A DNA stretch of 64,000 nucleotides, taken from positions 124,001 to 188,000 of the forward strand of contig OZ244777.1 of the NCBI GenBank assembly GCA_965219495.1, in the 5' to 3' direction. The position numbers were made by a program, and so were the translations under genes. Origin of the DNA: CAZPXZ01 sp965219495. GTDB lineage: Bacteria; Pseudomonadota; Alphaproteobacteria; Rhodobacterales; CAZPXZ01. This document shows, piece after piece, positions 54,008 to 62,651 of the stretch. How positions within the stretch are numbered: the stretch's first letter is position 1; every line of letters begins with the position of its first letter. Under the pieces are notes generated by a model. The model ran no database searches and had not been told where the DNA came from. It saw only the letters and a list, made by a program, of their open reading frames with translations.

Positions 54008-55348
54008 TCAGGCAACACGCTCCAATCCGGCCCGAAAGCGATCTACCAGTTCGTCGATATGCAAACGTTCCGAGACAAACGGGGGAGCAATCAGGCTGCT
54101 GTCGCCGGTAAATTTGATATGCAATCCGTTATGGAAGAGATCTTCTTGAAGCGCTGAGCCGCGTCTTCCCGGAATCCCGTCTCCTGCAACGTCGATTGCG
54201 GCAAAATACCCGATCCCACGAATGTCAGACACTCGCGGATGGTCCCGAAGGCTCCAGACGGCGTCGAGAAAATATTTTTCCCCTTCGACTACACGGGCGA
54301 ACAGACCTTCCGCTTCGTATATGTCGAGCGCCGCCACGCAGGCCGCTGCTGCCGCCGGGTGGCCGGAATACGTATATCCGTGGAAAAACTCGACGGCGTT
54401 TTCCGGTGCGGCATCCGTAACCGTCTGGTAAATCTCGTCCTTAATTCCAACCGCGCCCATCGGTATTGCCGCGTTCGTGAGCGCCTTGGCCATCGTGATG
54501 AGGTCGGGAGTGACGCCGAATCGGTCCGAGGCGAAGGTGCTGCCGACGCGCCCGAATCCGCATATCACTTCATCGAAAACCAAGAGAATACCGTTGCTGT
54601 CGCAAATGTCCCGCAGTCGTTCGAGATATCCCTTGGGTGGGACCAAACAACCGGTTGACCCGGCAACGGGCTCCACAAAGCAGGCTGCAATCGTGGAACC
54701 GCCGTAGGTATCGACCATTCGTTGCAAATCATCGGCCAGTTCGGCGCCGTACTCGCCTTGACCGCGAACAAATCGGTTTCGCTCGAGCCAAGTGTGGCGC
54801 ATCATGGCCACATGCGGAATCACTCCGGAAAATGTCTCGCGATTCTTGACCATGCCGGAAAGCGACAGTCCGCCGATATTCACCCCGTGATAGGCGCGTT
54901 CACGCGAGACGAACCGAACACGCTGTCCCTCGCCACGTGCACGATGGTAGGCCATGGCCACCTTGAGCGCGGTGTCGATGGACTCCGACCCGGAGTTCAC
55001 GAAGAACACGTGGTTCAAAGGGTCGGGCAAGAGCCGGGCGACGCGTTCTGCCGCCGCGAAAGATGCGGGGTGTCCCATCTGAAACGGCGGGGAATAGCTG
55101 TTGCGGAGCATTTGGGCGTATACCGCTTCCGCAATCTCGCGTCGTCCATTTCCCGCAGGACAGCAAAACAGGCCGGAACTGCCGTCCAGCACTCTTTTCC
55201 CGCGATGGTCCTTCAAGTACACACCAGATCCTTCTGTCACCAGACGTGGCGATCGCTTGAAGTCGCGGTTTGCGGTAAAGGGCATCCAATACTCTTCGAG
55301 CGAATTGGTTTCGGCGATGGCGCTCGCACCGGGTTGGTAATCAACCAT
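54008..55348 (-). CDS. Class III aminotransferase (omega-amino acid:pyruvate type)
   Basis: A 446-residue PLP aminotransferase. It shows YWMPFTANRDFKRSPRLV at the start, DGSSGLFCCPAGNGRREIAE, FFVNSGSESIDTALKVAM for cofactor binding, YHGVNIGGLSLSG, LVFDEVICGFGRVGS with the cofactor Asp, and MAKALTNAAIPMGAV with the Schiff-base lysine. This resembles beta-alanine/omega-amino acid--pyruvate aminotransferases. ATG 55348 has an AGGAG just upstream. A pta-like gene, now destroyed, followed it directly. Confidence 0.92.
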   Translation of the reverse strand: MVDYQPGASAIAETNSLEEYWMPFTANRDFKRSPRLVTEGSGVYLKDHRGKRVLDGSSGLFCCPAGNGRREIAEAVYAQMLRNSYSPPFQMGHPASFAAAERVARLLPDPLNHVFFVNSGSESIDTALKVAMAYHRARGEGQRVRFVSRERAYHGVNIGGLSLSGMVKNRETFSGVIPHVAMMRHTWLERNRFVRGQGEYGAELADDLQRMVDTYGGSTIAACFVEPVAGSTGCLVPPKGYLERLRDICDSNGILLVFDEVICGFGRVGSTFASDRFGVTPDLITMAKALTNAAIPMGAVGIKDEIYQTVTDAAPENAVEFFHGYTYSGHPAAAAACVAALDIYEAEGLFARVVEGEKYFLDAVWSLRDHPRVSDIRGIGYFAAIDVAGDGIPGRRGSALQEDLFHNGLHIKFTGDSSLIAPPFVSERLHIDELVDRFRAGLERVA

Positions 55349-55509
55349 CAAATTTCTCCTGGGGGTTCAGTGTTGAACTTGTCTCGTTTCCGGAATGCGC
55401 GGTATGTCTTGTCACATCCGCAACCGAACAAGCAGAATTATAGCATCGCCTGGCTCGCGGCGCACCGTATCGCCGACAGTTCAGCCCGCTGGCTCGAGGA
55501 GAATATTGA

Positions 55510-56064
55510 ATGAAGGAATCGAAACCGGCCGCCGAGGTTCCTCTGTTTGCTACGCTTGTCGGCGTTGTCGCCATGACGGCGGTCGTCGCGGCAGCAAATT
55601 ACGCGGTGCTGCAACCAATTAATGAATGGCTGACTTGGGGACATTTCGTATTTCCGGTGGCCTTCCTGGTCACCGATTCGATCAATCGCCTGTTTGGCGC
55701 GCGGGCCGCCCGCCGGGTAGTTGTTGGCGGCTTTCTGGCTGCGATCATCGTTTCGTATTTCCTGGCGACTCCTCGAATCGCGGCAGCCTCCGCAGCCGCC
55801 TTTGTCGTTGGCCAGTTCATCGATATCGCCGTATTCGAGCGGCTGCGCCGGGGACCCTGGTGGCGAGCTCCCGCCGCCTCTTCCAGCGTCGCGAGCCTCG
55901 TGGATACGGCGATTTTCTATACGCTTGCCTTCGCCGGTACGGGCCTTCCCTGGACAAATTGGGCGATGACGGATTTTGCCGTAAAGCTCCTGATGATCGT
56001 TCCTCTTCTCGGGCCGTTCGGTCTCCTCGTTCTGTATCTTCGACATCGGTTTACCAGAAGTTGA
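55510..56064 (+). CDS. yhhQ: Queuosine precursor transporter (VUT family)
   Basis: A 184-residue, six-helix membrane protein of the YhhQ/VUT family, which takes up 7-cyano-7-deazaguanine-type precursors for the wobble base queuosine. Typical segments are NYAVLQPINEWLTWGHFVFP, VTDSINRLFGARAARRVVVG, VGQFIDIAVFERLRRG and SSSVASLVDTAIFYTLAF. GAGGAG lies nine bases before ATG 55510. I saw no convincing preQ1 riboswitch in the 160 bp upstream. Confidence 0.93.
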   Translation: MKESKPAAEVPLFATLVGVVAMTAVVAAANYAVLQPINEWLTWGHFVFPVAFLVTDSINRLFGARAARRVVVGGFLAAIIVSYFLATPRIAAASAAAFVVGQFIDIAVFERLRRGPWWRAPAASSSVASLVDTAIFYTLAFAGTGLPWTNWAMTDFAVKLLMIVPLLGPFGLLVLYLRHRFTRS

Positions 56065-56070
56065 TATTAG

Positions 56071-57393
56071 CTAACGAATAGACCTTGCACGACGATTTTG
56101 AATGTTTTCCACGAGGTCCCGGCCTCGAATCAGGATTTCGGCGGCGGACTGAAGCAGATTGTTCGGTAGGCGGAACGCGATTGGCGCATGAATTGGAATT
56201 TCGGCGAATACGGTTTCCCCGGCCGGGTTGCCGAGCATGCGAAACGCCGCCTTCCTGCCCAGGTAATTCGATAGGACGACGCCGTTGCCGCAGTAGGCTC
56301 CGACGTAGGTGATGCCCTTACTCTCCGTGATCAACGGGAGTTGGGTGCTGCTGAACGCGACAAACCCGGTCCAGCAGTGCGTGTAGCGCAAGCCACGCGC
56401 GGTATCGGGAAACAGATCTTCGATGATTTGCCTGAGAATTGATGCCGCACGAGGGAGGGGAACGGGTCTCATCGATGCGCGCGCACCGAAGACCAGGCGC
56501 GTTCCGTCCGGCGATCGCCGGTAGTAGCAATGCCTGCTGCGCGTTTCTACGATCATGCTTGTGCCCGGAAGAAGTTCCGACAGCCTATCCGGTGGAAGCG
56601 GCTCGCTGGCGATCAAGTACGAGGGTATTGGCAGCAATCGCCTGGCAAGCCAAGGCTGGGACCGGTCGGTGTATCCATTCGTTGCGACCAAGACTTTCCT
56701 GGCTCGCAGGCTCCCTCCGTTCAACCGGAGTCGGAAGCCGTCGCACTCGTTCCTTATGCCGAGCACCGGTGTCGATGGCGCAAACCGTACGCCGTTCGCC
56801 CGGGCATTTTCAAGCAGGCCGGAATGGAGTTTGGCGGGATGAAGTCCGCCGTGGCTCCGAAGCCTGATTCCGCCACAATATTTCGCTGAAGCGACCTCCT
56901 GGCGACGCAAGTCGCCTGCATCGACCAGTTCAGCCTCACCTGGCCGGAACCGATTGACATTCTCGGCGTGCCTCGACAGCTTTTCGAGGTCAGCGGAAGT
57001 CCAGGCTGCGATCACCCTGCCCGTACGAGCAAAGTCGCAGGAGATACCTTGAGCAACCAGGCTCGATTCAAGTTCCTCTACCGCTTCAAAGCTCTCCTTC
57101 AGCAGTCTTTCGGCGCACGACTGCCCGAATCGTTTTGTAAGTAGCGGTAAGGAAAGGCGCGTCCCACTTCCGGCCATTCCTCCGTTTCGGGTGCTCGCTC
57201 CTTGTCCGAGTTCCCGTGAATCTAGGACCATTGTGTCTTGACCCGCGACCGCTAGAGTGCTGGCAGCTGCCAGACCCGTAAAACCGGCACCCACAATGGC
57301 GATATCTACGGACGTGGGAAAGTGCGTAGGAGCATCCAGTTTCAGTGGCCGTGCGGCCTCCCACCAGTAAGGCTCGAAAGATATTCGCTCCAT
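56071..57393 (-). CDS. FAD-dependent oxidoreductase (DAO family)
   Basis: A 440-residue flavoprotein of the D-amino-acid-oxidase fold, similar to gamma-glutamylputrescine oxidase and other amine oxidases. The FAD motif is VDIAIVGAGFTGLAAASTLA near residue 30, followed by LGQGASTRNGGMAGSGTRL, and late HCWTGFVAFSSTQLPLITES and VGAYCGNGVVLSNYLG. ATG 57393 starts just before the EPYWWEAARP segment typical of these enzymes. The substrate is unknown. Neighbouring aminotransferases suggest a role in amine or amino-acid use. Confidence 0.9.
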   Translation of the reverse strand: MERISFEPYWWEAARPLKLDAPTHFPTSVDIAIVGAGFTGLAAASTLAVAGQDTMVLDSRELGQGASTRNGGMAGSGTRLSLPLLTKRFGQSCAERLLKESFEAVEELESSLVAQGISCDFARTGRVIAAWTSADLEKLSRHAENVNRFRPGEAELVDAGDLRRQEVASAKYCGGIRLRSHGGLHPAKLHSGLLENARANGVRFAPSTPVLGIRNECDGFRLRLNGGSLRARKVLVATNGYTDRSQPWLARRLLPIPSYLIASEPLPPDRLSELLPGTSMIVETRSRHCYYRRSPDGTRLVFGARASMRPVPLPRAASILRQIIEDLFPDTARGLRYTHCWTGFVAFSSTQLPLITESKGITYVGAYCGNGVVLSNYLGRKAAFRMLGNPAGETVFAEIPIHAPIAFRLPNNLLQSAAEILIRGRDLVENIQNRRARSIR

Positions 57394-57492
57394 GTTGAAC
57401 TCCCGGAATAGCAATACCAGCAAGTATGTGTGCGCTGCGAGTGCTTTTTGGGGGCGTGCTGGCGACAAACAAGAGTAGCGAAGGAGCGGGAA

Positions 57493-58356
57493 ATGACAAA
57501 AGGTTCTCGTACCGTCTATGTGAATGGCGAATTCGTGTCCGAATCGAGCGCAAGCATTTCAATCTTTGACCGCGGATTGTTGTTCGGGGATGCAATTTAC
57601 GAAGTGTGGTCCGTGCTTGACGGCAAGCTGATAGATTCCAACGCGCACTTGGCCCGGCTCCACAGGTGCTTGGGGGAAGTCGGGATCGAACAACCGATTT
57701 CCGACGGAGAAATCTTGTCGGTCGCAAAGGAATTGGTTGCGCGGAACTGTGTAGAAGAGGGCCTTGTCTACATGCAGGTCACCCGCGGCGTGGCGGACCG
57801 AGATTTTCTTCCGCCAGACGAAATCACTCCCACAATCTTCTCCTTTTCTCAAGCCCGCCCGGTCGCCAATTCCAAGGCCTCGCGTGACGGGCTTCGAGTG
57901 ATCACGATGCCGGAAATTCGTTGGCAGCGCCGCGACATCAAATCAACCATCTTGCTCGCGTCGTGTCTCGCTAAGACGGCGGCACACGGTGCGGGGGTCG
58001 ATGACGCGTGGTTCGTGGAAGACGGCTACATCACCGAAGGAACGTCCAATAACGCGCATATCATTTCTCGGAGCGACGAAATTATCACGCGTCCGATATC
58101 CAACGAAATTCTGGCGGGATGCACGCGGGCCGCAGTATTGAGGCTGGCCGATGAAAATGGGCTGAAGGTTGAGGAACGCGCCTTCACGGTGGAGGAAACA
58201 TATCGGGCGGCAGAAGCCTTTATTACCAGTGCGTCTATGTTGGTGACCGGAGTTGTCGAGATTGACGGCAATCGGCTCTCAAACGGGAAGCCAGGCGTGC
58301 TAACGGGTCGACTTCGCGAAACCTACATTGAAATGGCGCAGGAAACCGCAGTCTGA
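57493..58356 (+). CDS. dat: D-amino-acid aminotransferase, class IV
   Basis: A 287-residue fold-type IV PLP aminotransferase. The N-terminus VYVNGEFVSESSASISIFDR leads to GLLFGDAIYEVWSV. The cofactor lysine is in RDIKSTILLASCLAK near residue 148, with DDAWFVEDGYITEGTSNNAH and AFITSASMLVTGVVEIDG later. These follow D-alanine aminotransferase-type enzymes of Proteobacteria, but branched-chain or 4-amino-4-deoxychorismate relatives share the fold. ATG 57493 follows AAGGAG by seven bases. It is divergent from the FAD oxidoreductase gene. Confidence 0.9.
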   Translation: MTKGSRTVYVNGEFVSESSASISIFDRGLLFGDAIYEVWSVLDGKLIDSNAHLARLHRCLGEVGIEQPISDGEILSVAKELVARNCVEEGLVYMQVTRGVADRDFLPPDEITPTIFSFSQARPVANSKASRDGLRVITMPEIRWQRRDIKSTILLASCLAKTAAHGAGVDDAWFVEDGYITEGTSNNAHIISRSDEIITRPISNEILAGCTRAAVLRLADENGLKVEERAFTVEETYRAAEAFITSASMLVTGVVEIDGNRLSNGKPGVLTGRLRETYIEMAQETAV

Positions 58357-58514
58357 GTCACAGGCATGCGTATCTCCGCTCGTTGCAGACGATGAGTCCG
58401 GCGGTTCAGCTCCCAAGTTTGTCTCAAGGTTCTGGCGCCGATCTTGAAAACGCACTGGGTGCTTGTCTATCCAAGGTGTCTGGTTCCAGAACCGCGAACT
58501 AGAGTGAAGTTTTG

Positions 58515-59784
58515 GGGGCCTATATAGTGCCTGTGCAAAAAGGTTGAATTTCGTTTCATATCAACAGGTTGTGATCAGTTTTGGGTTGCGAAGATTGGTC
58601 TCAGGCGTATAATTCCAGGCAAGAATCAGGCGAAATTGGTCGAATGGGCGGAATCTTCGCGATGGGTCGCTCGTTCCGGCAGAGCAGAGACGAGTGCGAG
58701 GGCAATGCAGGAGCCGTTTGTTCGGCTTGGCGAAATTGCCATCGGGGACATTGCGATTGACCCGGTCTGCCGGGATGCCATCCCGGCGGTGTTGCGGGGC
58801 ATCCAGCACATGTACTGCGACGAAGCGTTGCGCCGGCAGGTTTTCGACCTGCCGGACGCGCATTTTCTTCCGGGCGTGGACCGGGGGCTTGGGCGCCCGG
58901 GCATGGATTTGTGGCGGATCTTCGTGCTGGCGACCGTCAAGCAGGGCATCCGGTGCGACGACGACCGTCTGCAGGACCTTGCCAATTGCCACGGGACGGT
59001 TCGGGAGATGCTCGGCCATTCGGGGCTTGACGACCATCGCCGGTACGAGCACCGGACGCTGGTGCGTAATGTCTCGCTGCTGACGCCGGAGCTTCTGAAC
59101 GAGATCAACGAACTGGTGGTGAAGGCGGGCCACGTGCTGTTCGGGCAGGAGCCGGAAGCGCCGCTGCGGGCGCGGGCCGATTCCTTTGTGGTGGAAACCG
59201 ACGTGCACGATCCGACCGACGTCAACTTGTCGTGGGACGCGATGCGGTGCCTGATCCGGATTTCCGCACAGCTGGCTTCGGCTTTCGGGCTTGGCGGCTG
59301 GCGGCAGAGCCGGCATCTGCGCCGGCAGGTGAAGCGGCTGTTCGACAAGATCCGCAATTCCCGGCGGCAGAGGCGGCGTCCGGACCGCGTATGCGCTTAC
59401 CTGGGGCTTTGCCGGTCGCTGGTGGCGCGGGCGGAACGGCTGCGGCGGGAACTCGAGGCGGCCGGGGCGGAGACATGGGATATCGATGCCGTGCAAGACC
59501 TTATGGATCATGCGCTTCGCCAGATCGACCAGGTCGACCGGCGACTGCTGCAGGGCGAAGCGATCCCGCATGAAGAGAAGGTGTTCTCCATCTTCGAGCC
59601 GCATACCCGCTGGTGCGCGAAGGGCAAGGCCGGGCGCATGGTCGAACCTCGACATTCGCACGAAACCGGCCACCAACCGCTCATTCACGGCGCAAGAGGC
59701 CGAATTCCGCGCCGGGCGCCTGGGCCGGAAACGTCGCGCCGGGTTCAAAACCCGTTATTTTGGCACGGACACTATATAATCCCC
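58515..59784 (+). mobile_element. Decayed ISNCY-like element with altered duplication
   Basis: Ends are imperfect inverted repeats: left GGGGCCTATATAGTGCCTGT (58515-58534), right complement GGGGATTATATAGTGTCCGT. The flanks are AAGTTTTG (58507-58514) and AAATTTTG (59785-59792), an 8-bp duplication with one change. The transposase gene inside is shortened. Divergent ends, a changed duplication and the damaged gene indicate an old insertion. Confidence 0.75.
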
Positions 59785-59793
59785 AAATTTTGA
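58636..59793 (+). pseudogene. ISNCY-family transposase, C-terminal part lost
   Basis: The open frame carries ISNCY-type blocks: LGEIAIGDIAIDPVCRDAIP, RGIQHMYCDEALRRQVFDL, MDLWRIFVLATVKQG, VVETDVHDPTDVNLSWDAMR, and EEKVFSIFEPHTRWCAKGKAG. In the family, roughly 150-200 further residues with the rest of the catalytic domain should follow the last block. Here the frame changes to unrelated Arg/His/Pro-rich sequence and ends with the element, so a deletion (and probably a frameshift) has removed them. It should be inactive. Confidence 0.75.
59775..59780 (+). promoter_or_regulatory. TATAAT box in the right end of the ISNCY-like element
   Basis: A perfect outward-facing -10 hexamer 21 bases before the DUF2182 gene ATG. 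A transcript would begin near 59787. No consensus -35 is present at the right distance (CGTTAT at 59753 is the nearest); TTGGCA at 59760 is too close. Activity is inferred. Confidence 0.4.
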
Positions 59794-59801
59794 GGGCCGT
59801 C

Positions 59802-60614
59802 ATGAACGTCCGCCCCGGTTTCTTCTTCCGGGATTCCGATCGGCGCAACTTATTCTTCTGGGTGGGCTTTGCTTCGGCCGTCTGCGCCGCATGGATCATG
59901 CTGCTGGCGATTTCCGTGCAGGGTAGTTGGGATATTGATTGGGGCAGTACGAGCGCACTGCGATGGCTGGGCGCGATCTGCGGCGCTGGTGCAGAATTGC
60001 CTGGTTTGCCAGAGGTTTTTGGGATGTGGTCGCTGATGTCGCTGGCCATGATGGGCCCAGCGGCCGTCCCGTTCATCCTGGTCTATTCGAATATGGGCCG
60101 AGAAGGCAACACGCGACTGCCTCGTCTGGCATTGCCCGCATTCGCTGCGGGTTACCTTTGCGTTTGGTTTGGGTATTCGGGTCTGGCGGCGGTTCTGCAA
60201 CTGGGGCTCCAGAGACTGGCCATGGTCGATGCGGGTGGTCTGGCAGTTTCGCCCTGGACCGTCGCATTTTTCCTGGTGATGGCGGCTGGCTACCAGTTGA
60301 GCGGCATGAAATCCGCATGCATGCGCAAATGCAGAGAGCCCTTCATGTTCTTTCTCTCCTACTGGCGCAGCGGCATTGCGGGCGCTTTCGAAATGGGTCT
60401 TCGCCAAGGAGTATCGTGCTTGGGTTGTTGCTGGGCCCTCATGCTTTTGGCATTTGTCGGTGGAACAATGAACGTATTGTGGATGGCTGGCGCCACGCTC
60501 TTTATGTTGGCGGAAAAGCTGCCGGTCTCGGGAGATCGCCTTCGCGCGGGTATCACGATTTTCCTGGCGGGTGGCGTCGGGGCGGCGGTTCTTCGTGGTC
60601 TTGGCGCGATCTAG
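59802..60614 (+). CDS. DUF2182 metal-binding membrane protein
   Basis: A 270-residue integral membrane protein with about six to seven hydrophobic segments. It matches DUF2182, annotated as predicted metal-binding: MWSLMSLAMMGPAAVPFILV, SGMKSACMRKCREPF with a C-x-x-x-C, and RQGVSCLGCCWALMLLAFVG, where further Cys residues lie next to the membrane. ATG 59802 is used because it begins just before the first helix; the frame extends upstream into the element. It is followed 12 bp later by a DUF1326 gene, a pair that recurs in Proteobacteria. The role is unknown. Confidence 0.9.
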   Translation: MNVRPGFFFRDSDRRNLFFWVGFASAVCAAWIMLLAISVQGSWDIDWGSTSALRWLGAICGAGAELPGLPEVFGMWSLMSLAMMGPAAVPFILVYSNMGREGNTRLPRLALPAFAAGYLCVWFGYSGLAAVLQLGLQRLAMVDAGGLAVSPWTVAFFLVMAAGYQLSGMKSACMRKCREPFMFFLSYWRSGIAGAFEMGLRQGVSCLGCCWALMLLAFVGGTMNVLWMAGATLFMLAEKLPVSGDRLRAGITIFLAGGVGAAVLRGLGAI

Positions 60615-60626
60615 ATAGAGGCAAAT

Positions 60627-61235
60627 ATGAAGAAGTGGTTCCTCAAGGGCGAATTGGCGCTCAACTGCAACTGCACGGTGTTCTGCCCATGCGTTTTGTC
60701 TCTGGGAGAACATCCGCCGACGCACGGCTACTGCCAGACCTGGGCAGGAATCCGGATTGATTCGGGAGCCGCCGATGGTGTGGACTTCAGTGGGCTGAAC
60801 GCGGCCCTGTTGATCGATATCCCGGGTCGTATGAGCGAAGGAAATTGGACCGCGGCCGCATGGATCGACGAAAGAGCGAGCGACGAAGCTCTTGAGGCGT
60901 TGACATTAATTCTCAGCGGTCGGGCACGGGGAACAACAGGATTGTTTAAGCTGCTAGTCGGGGAGTTCTTGGGCGCCGAGCGTGCGCCGGTTTCATATGT
61001 CAATGAGGGTGAAGTTCGAATCTTGGAAGTTCCGAAGAAAATTCAGGGCAAGGTTGCACCAATTCGCGGGTTGAAAGACAACAAGCCGGTTCGAATTGAG
61101 AACTCCAAGTATTGGATTGCTCCACAGATAACCGTGGCGCGGTCGATCGAGTCGAGGGTACGCGCCTTTGGGAGGGTCTGGAATCTCGGTGGCCGAAGCG
61201 CCGAAATTTGCAAACTCGACTGGAAAGGTCCTTGA
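60627..61235 (+). CDS. DUF1326 protein
   Basis: A 202-residue soluble protein of the DUF1326 family. The N-terminal Cys cluster LNCNCTVFCPCVLSLGEHPP followed by HGYCQTWAGI is the family hallmark and suggests metal or disulfide chemistry. FSGLNAALLIDIPGRMSEGN and LSGRARGTTGLFKLLVGEFLG also match. The last ~40 residues are basic. It lies 12 bp after the DUF2182 gene and should be co-expressed with it. No function has been established to my knowledge. Confidence 0.88.
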   Translation: MKKWFLKGELALNCNCTVFCPCVLSLGEHPPTHGYCQTWAGIRIDSGAADGVDFSGLNAALLIDIPGRMSEGNWTAAAWIDERASDEALEALTLILSGRARGTTGLFKLLVGEFLGAERAPVSYVNEGEVRILEVPKKIQGKVAPIRGLKDNKPVRIENSKYWIAPQITVARSIESRVRAFGRVWNLGGRSAEICKLDWKGP

Positions 61236-61610
61236 ACGGTCCGCCACCCACGCTGCAGTGGGTTCGAGCGCAAGAGAATCACGCTATTCGCTGCGCCTCT
61301 GCGTTGGAAAGCGAAGGCATACGCAACGTGTGCAACCACGTGTTCTTGTCAGACGTTGTGAGGGAACCCTCGAGAATCACTGGAATTTCGATGGGCTGGC
61401 AACGTTTTGGAATATCGTGCACCAACGGCGACCGGAGATCCTCGGATCCGGCCCGTTGCCGTCTTCTTGGCGCCTGACAAGCCGGAAGTTTTCGACGCTG
61501 AACGTTGGACAGGTGAAACACGTACCGTTCGCGGAGCAGATTGTTGGATTCCAGAACGACTTTATCGCACGCAGAATTCCTGCCAAACAATTGTGAACGT
61601 TGAGCGCGAT
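61236..61610. other. Gap before gap (GAPDH) gene end
   Basis: About 375 bp without a recognised gene. In many Alphaproteobacteria pgk follows the GAPDH gene here, but no phosphoglycerate kinase sequence is recognisable on the minus strand. Confidence 0.4.
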
Positions 61611-62624
61611 TCAGCCGATCCTGAAGAGTGCAACGGCCGTATCGCACATCCGATTGGAAAAGCCCCATTCATTGTCGTACCACGCAAAGACACGCGAGAG
61701 TCTGTCGCCGACCATGCGCGTTTGCGGCAGGGCGACGGTCGCGGAATGCGAATCATGATTGTAGTCGATGGACACGGTGGGTTCCTCGTCGACGGCAAGG
61801 ATGCCTCTCAAGACACCTCTTGCCGCGTTTCGGAATAGGGAATTGATTTCTTTGGCATTGGTGTCGCGCTCAGCTTGGAAAGTGAGATCCACTGCCGAGA
61901 CGTTTGGTGTCGGCACGCGTATTGCCACTCCATCCAGCCGTCCGGCGAGTTCCGGAAGAACCAGCCCGACCGCCTTCGCTGCTCCGGTCGATGTCGGGAT
62001 CATTGAGAGTGAGGCGGCTCGGGCTCGATAAGGATCGTTGTGAAGCGTATCAAGCGCGGGCTGGTCCCCCGTATAGGCATGTATGGTTGTCATGTATCCG
62101 CTTTCGATCCCAATTCCCTCATGAAGGATCTTGGCGACCGGCGCCAGGCAATTGGTGGTGCAGGAAGCGTTCGAAACCACAAGGTCGTCGGGGTCTAGCG
62201 TGTCATGGTTGACGCCGTAGACGATGGTCTTCTCTACACCCTTCGCAGGAGCGGAAATCAGCACCTTCCGTGCGCCGGCTTCGAGATGCGCCGCTGCTTT
62301 CTCCTTGCTCAAGAATACTCCGGTGCTTTCCAGGACAATATCGATTCCGAGATCATTCCAGGGCAGCCGGCTAGGGTCACGCTCGGCGGTAACTTGAATC
62401 GGCCCGAGGCCCGCGTCAATCCGCGATTTTTCGGCGTCGACGGAAACTCTGCACCGGAATCGGCCGTGAACCGAGTCGAACCGGAGCAGATGGGCATTGA
62501 ATTCCACCGAACCGAGATCATTGACGGCGACAATCTTCACATCTTTCCTTCCCGATTCGATAACTGCCCGCAAGACACACCTGCCAATGCGGCCAAATCC
62601 GTTGATTGCCAAACGTGCCGTCAT
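61611..62624 (-). CDS. gap: Glyceraldehyde-3-phosphate dehydrogenase, type I
   Basis: A 337-residue glycolytic/gluconeogenic GAPDH. It has RLAINGFGRIGRCVLRA for NAD, the catalytic SNASCTTNCLAPVAKIL near residue 150, HAYTGDQPALD, RARAASLSMIPTSTGAAKA, and WYDNEWGFSNRMCD at the end. The normal NAD-type acidic residue region VNDLGS is present. It starts 27 bp after the end of tkt on the same strand, an order known from Alphaproteobacteria (tkt-gap, often followed by pgk). Confidence 0.97.
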   Translation of the reverse strand: MTARLAINGFGRIGRCVLRAVIESGRKDVKIVAVNDLGSVEFNAHLLRFDSVHGRFRCRVSVDAEKSRIDAGLGPIQVTAERDPSRLPWNDLGIDIVLESTGVFLSKEKAAAHLEAGARKVLISAPAKGVEKTIVYGVNHDTLDPDDLVVSNASCTTNCLAPVAKILHEGIGIESGYMTTIHAYTGDQPALDTLHNDPYRARAASLSMIPTSTGAAKAVGLVLPELAGRLDGVAIRVPTPNVSAVDLTFQAERDTNAKEINSLFRNAARGVLRGILAVDEEPTVSIDYNHDSHSATVALPQTRMVGDRLSRVFAWYDNEWGFSNRMCDTAVALFRIG

Positions 62625-62651
62625 GTACGAGATCTCCGATCAGAATTGTTG

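Noticed and set aside
55352..55509. preQ1 riboswitch before yhhQ
   Set aside because: No stem-loop with the characteristic A-rich tail could be recognised by eye.
58561..59748. 395-codon minus-strand ORF within the ISNCY-like element
   Set aside because: Antisense of the transposase remnant.
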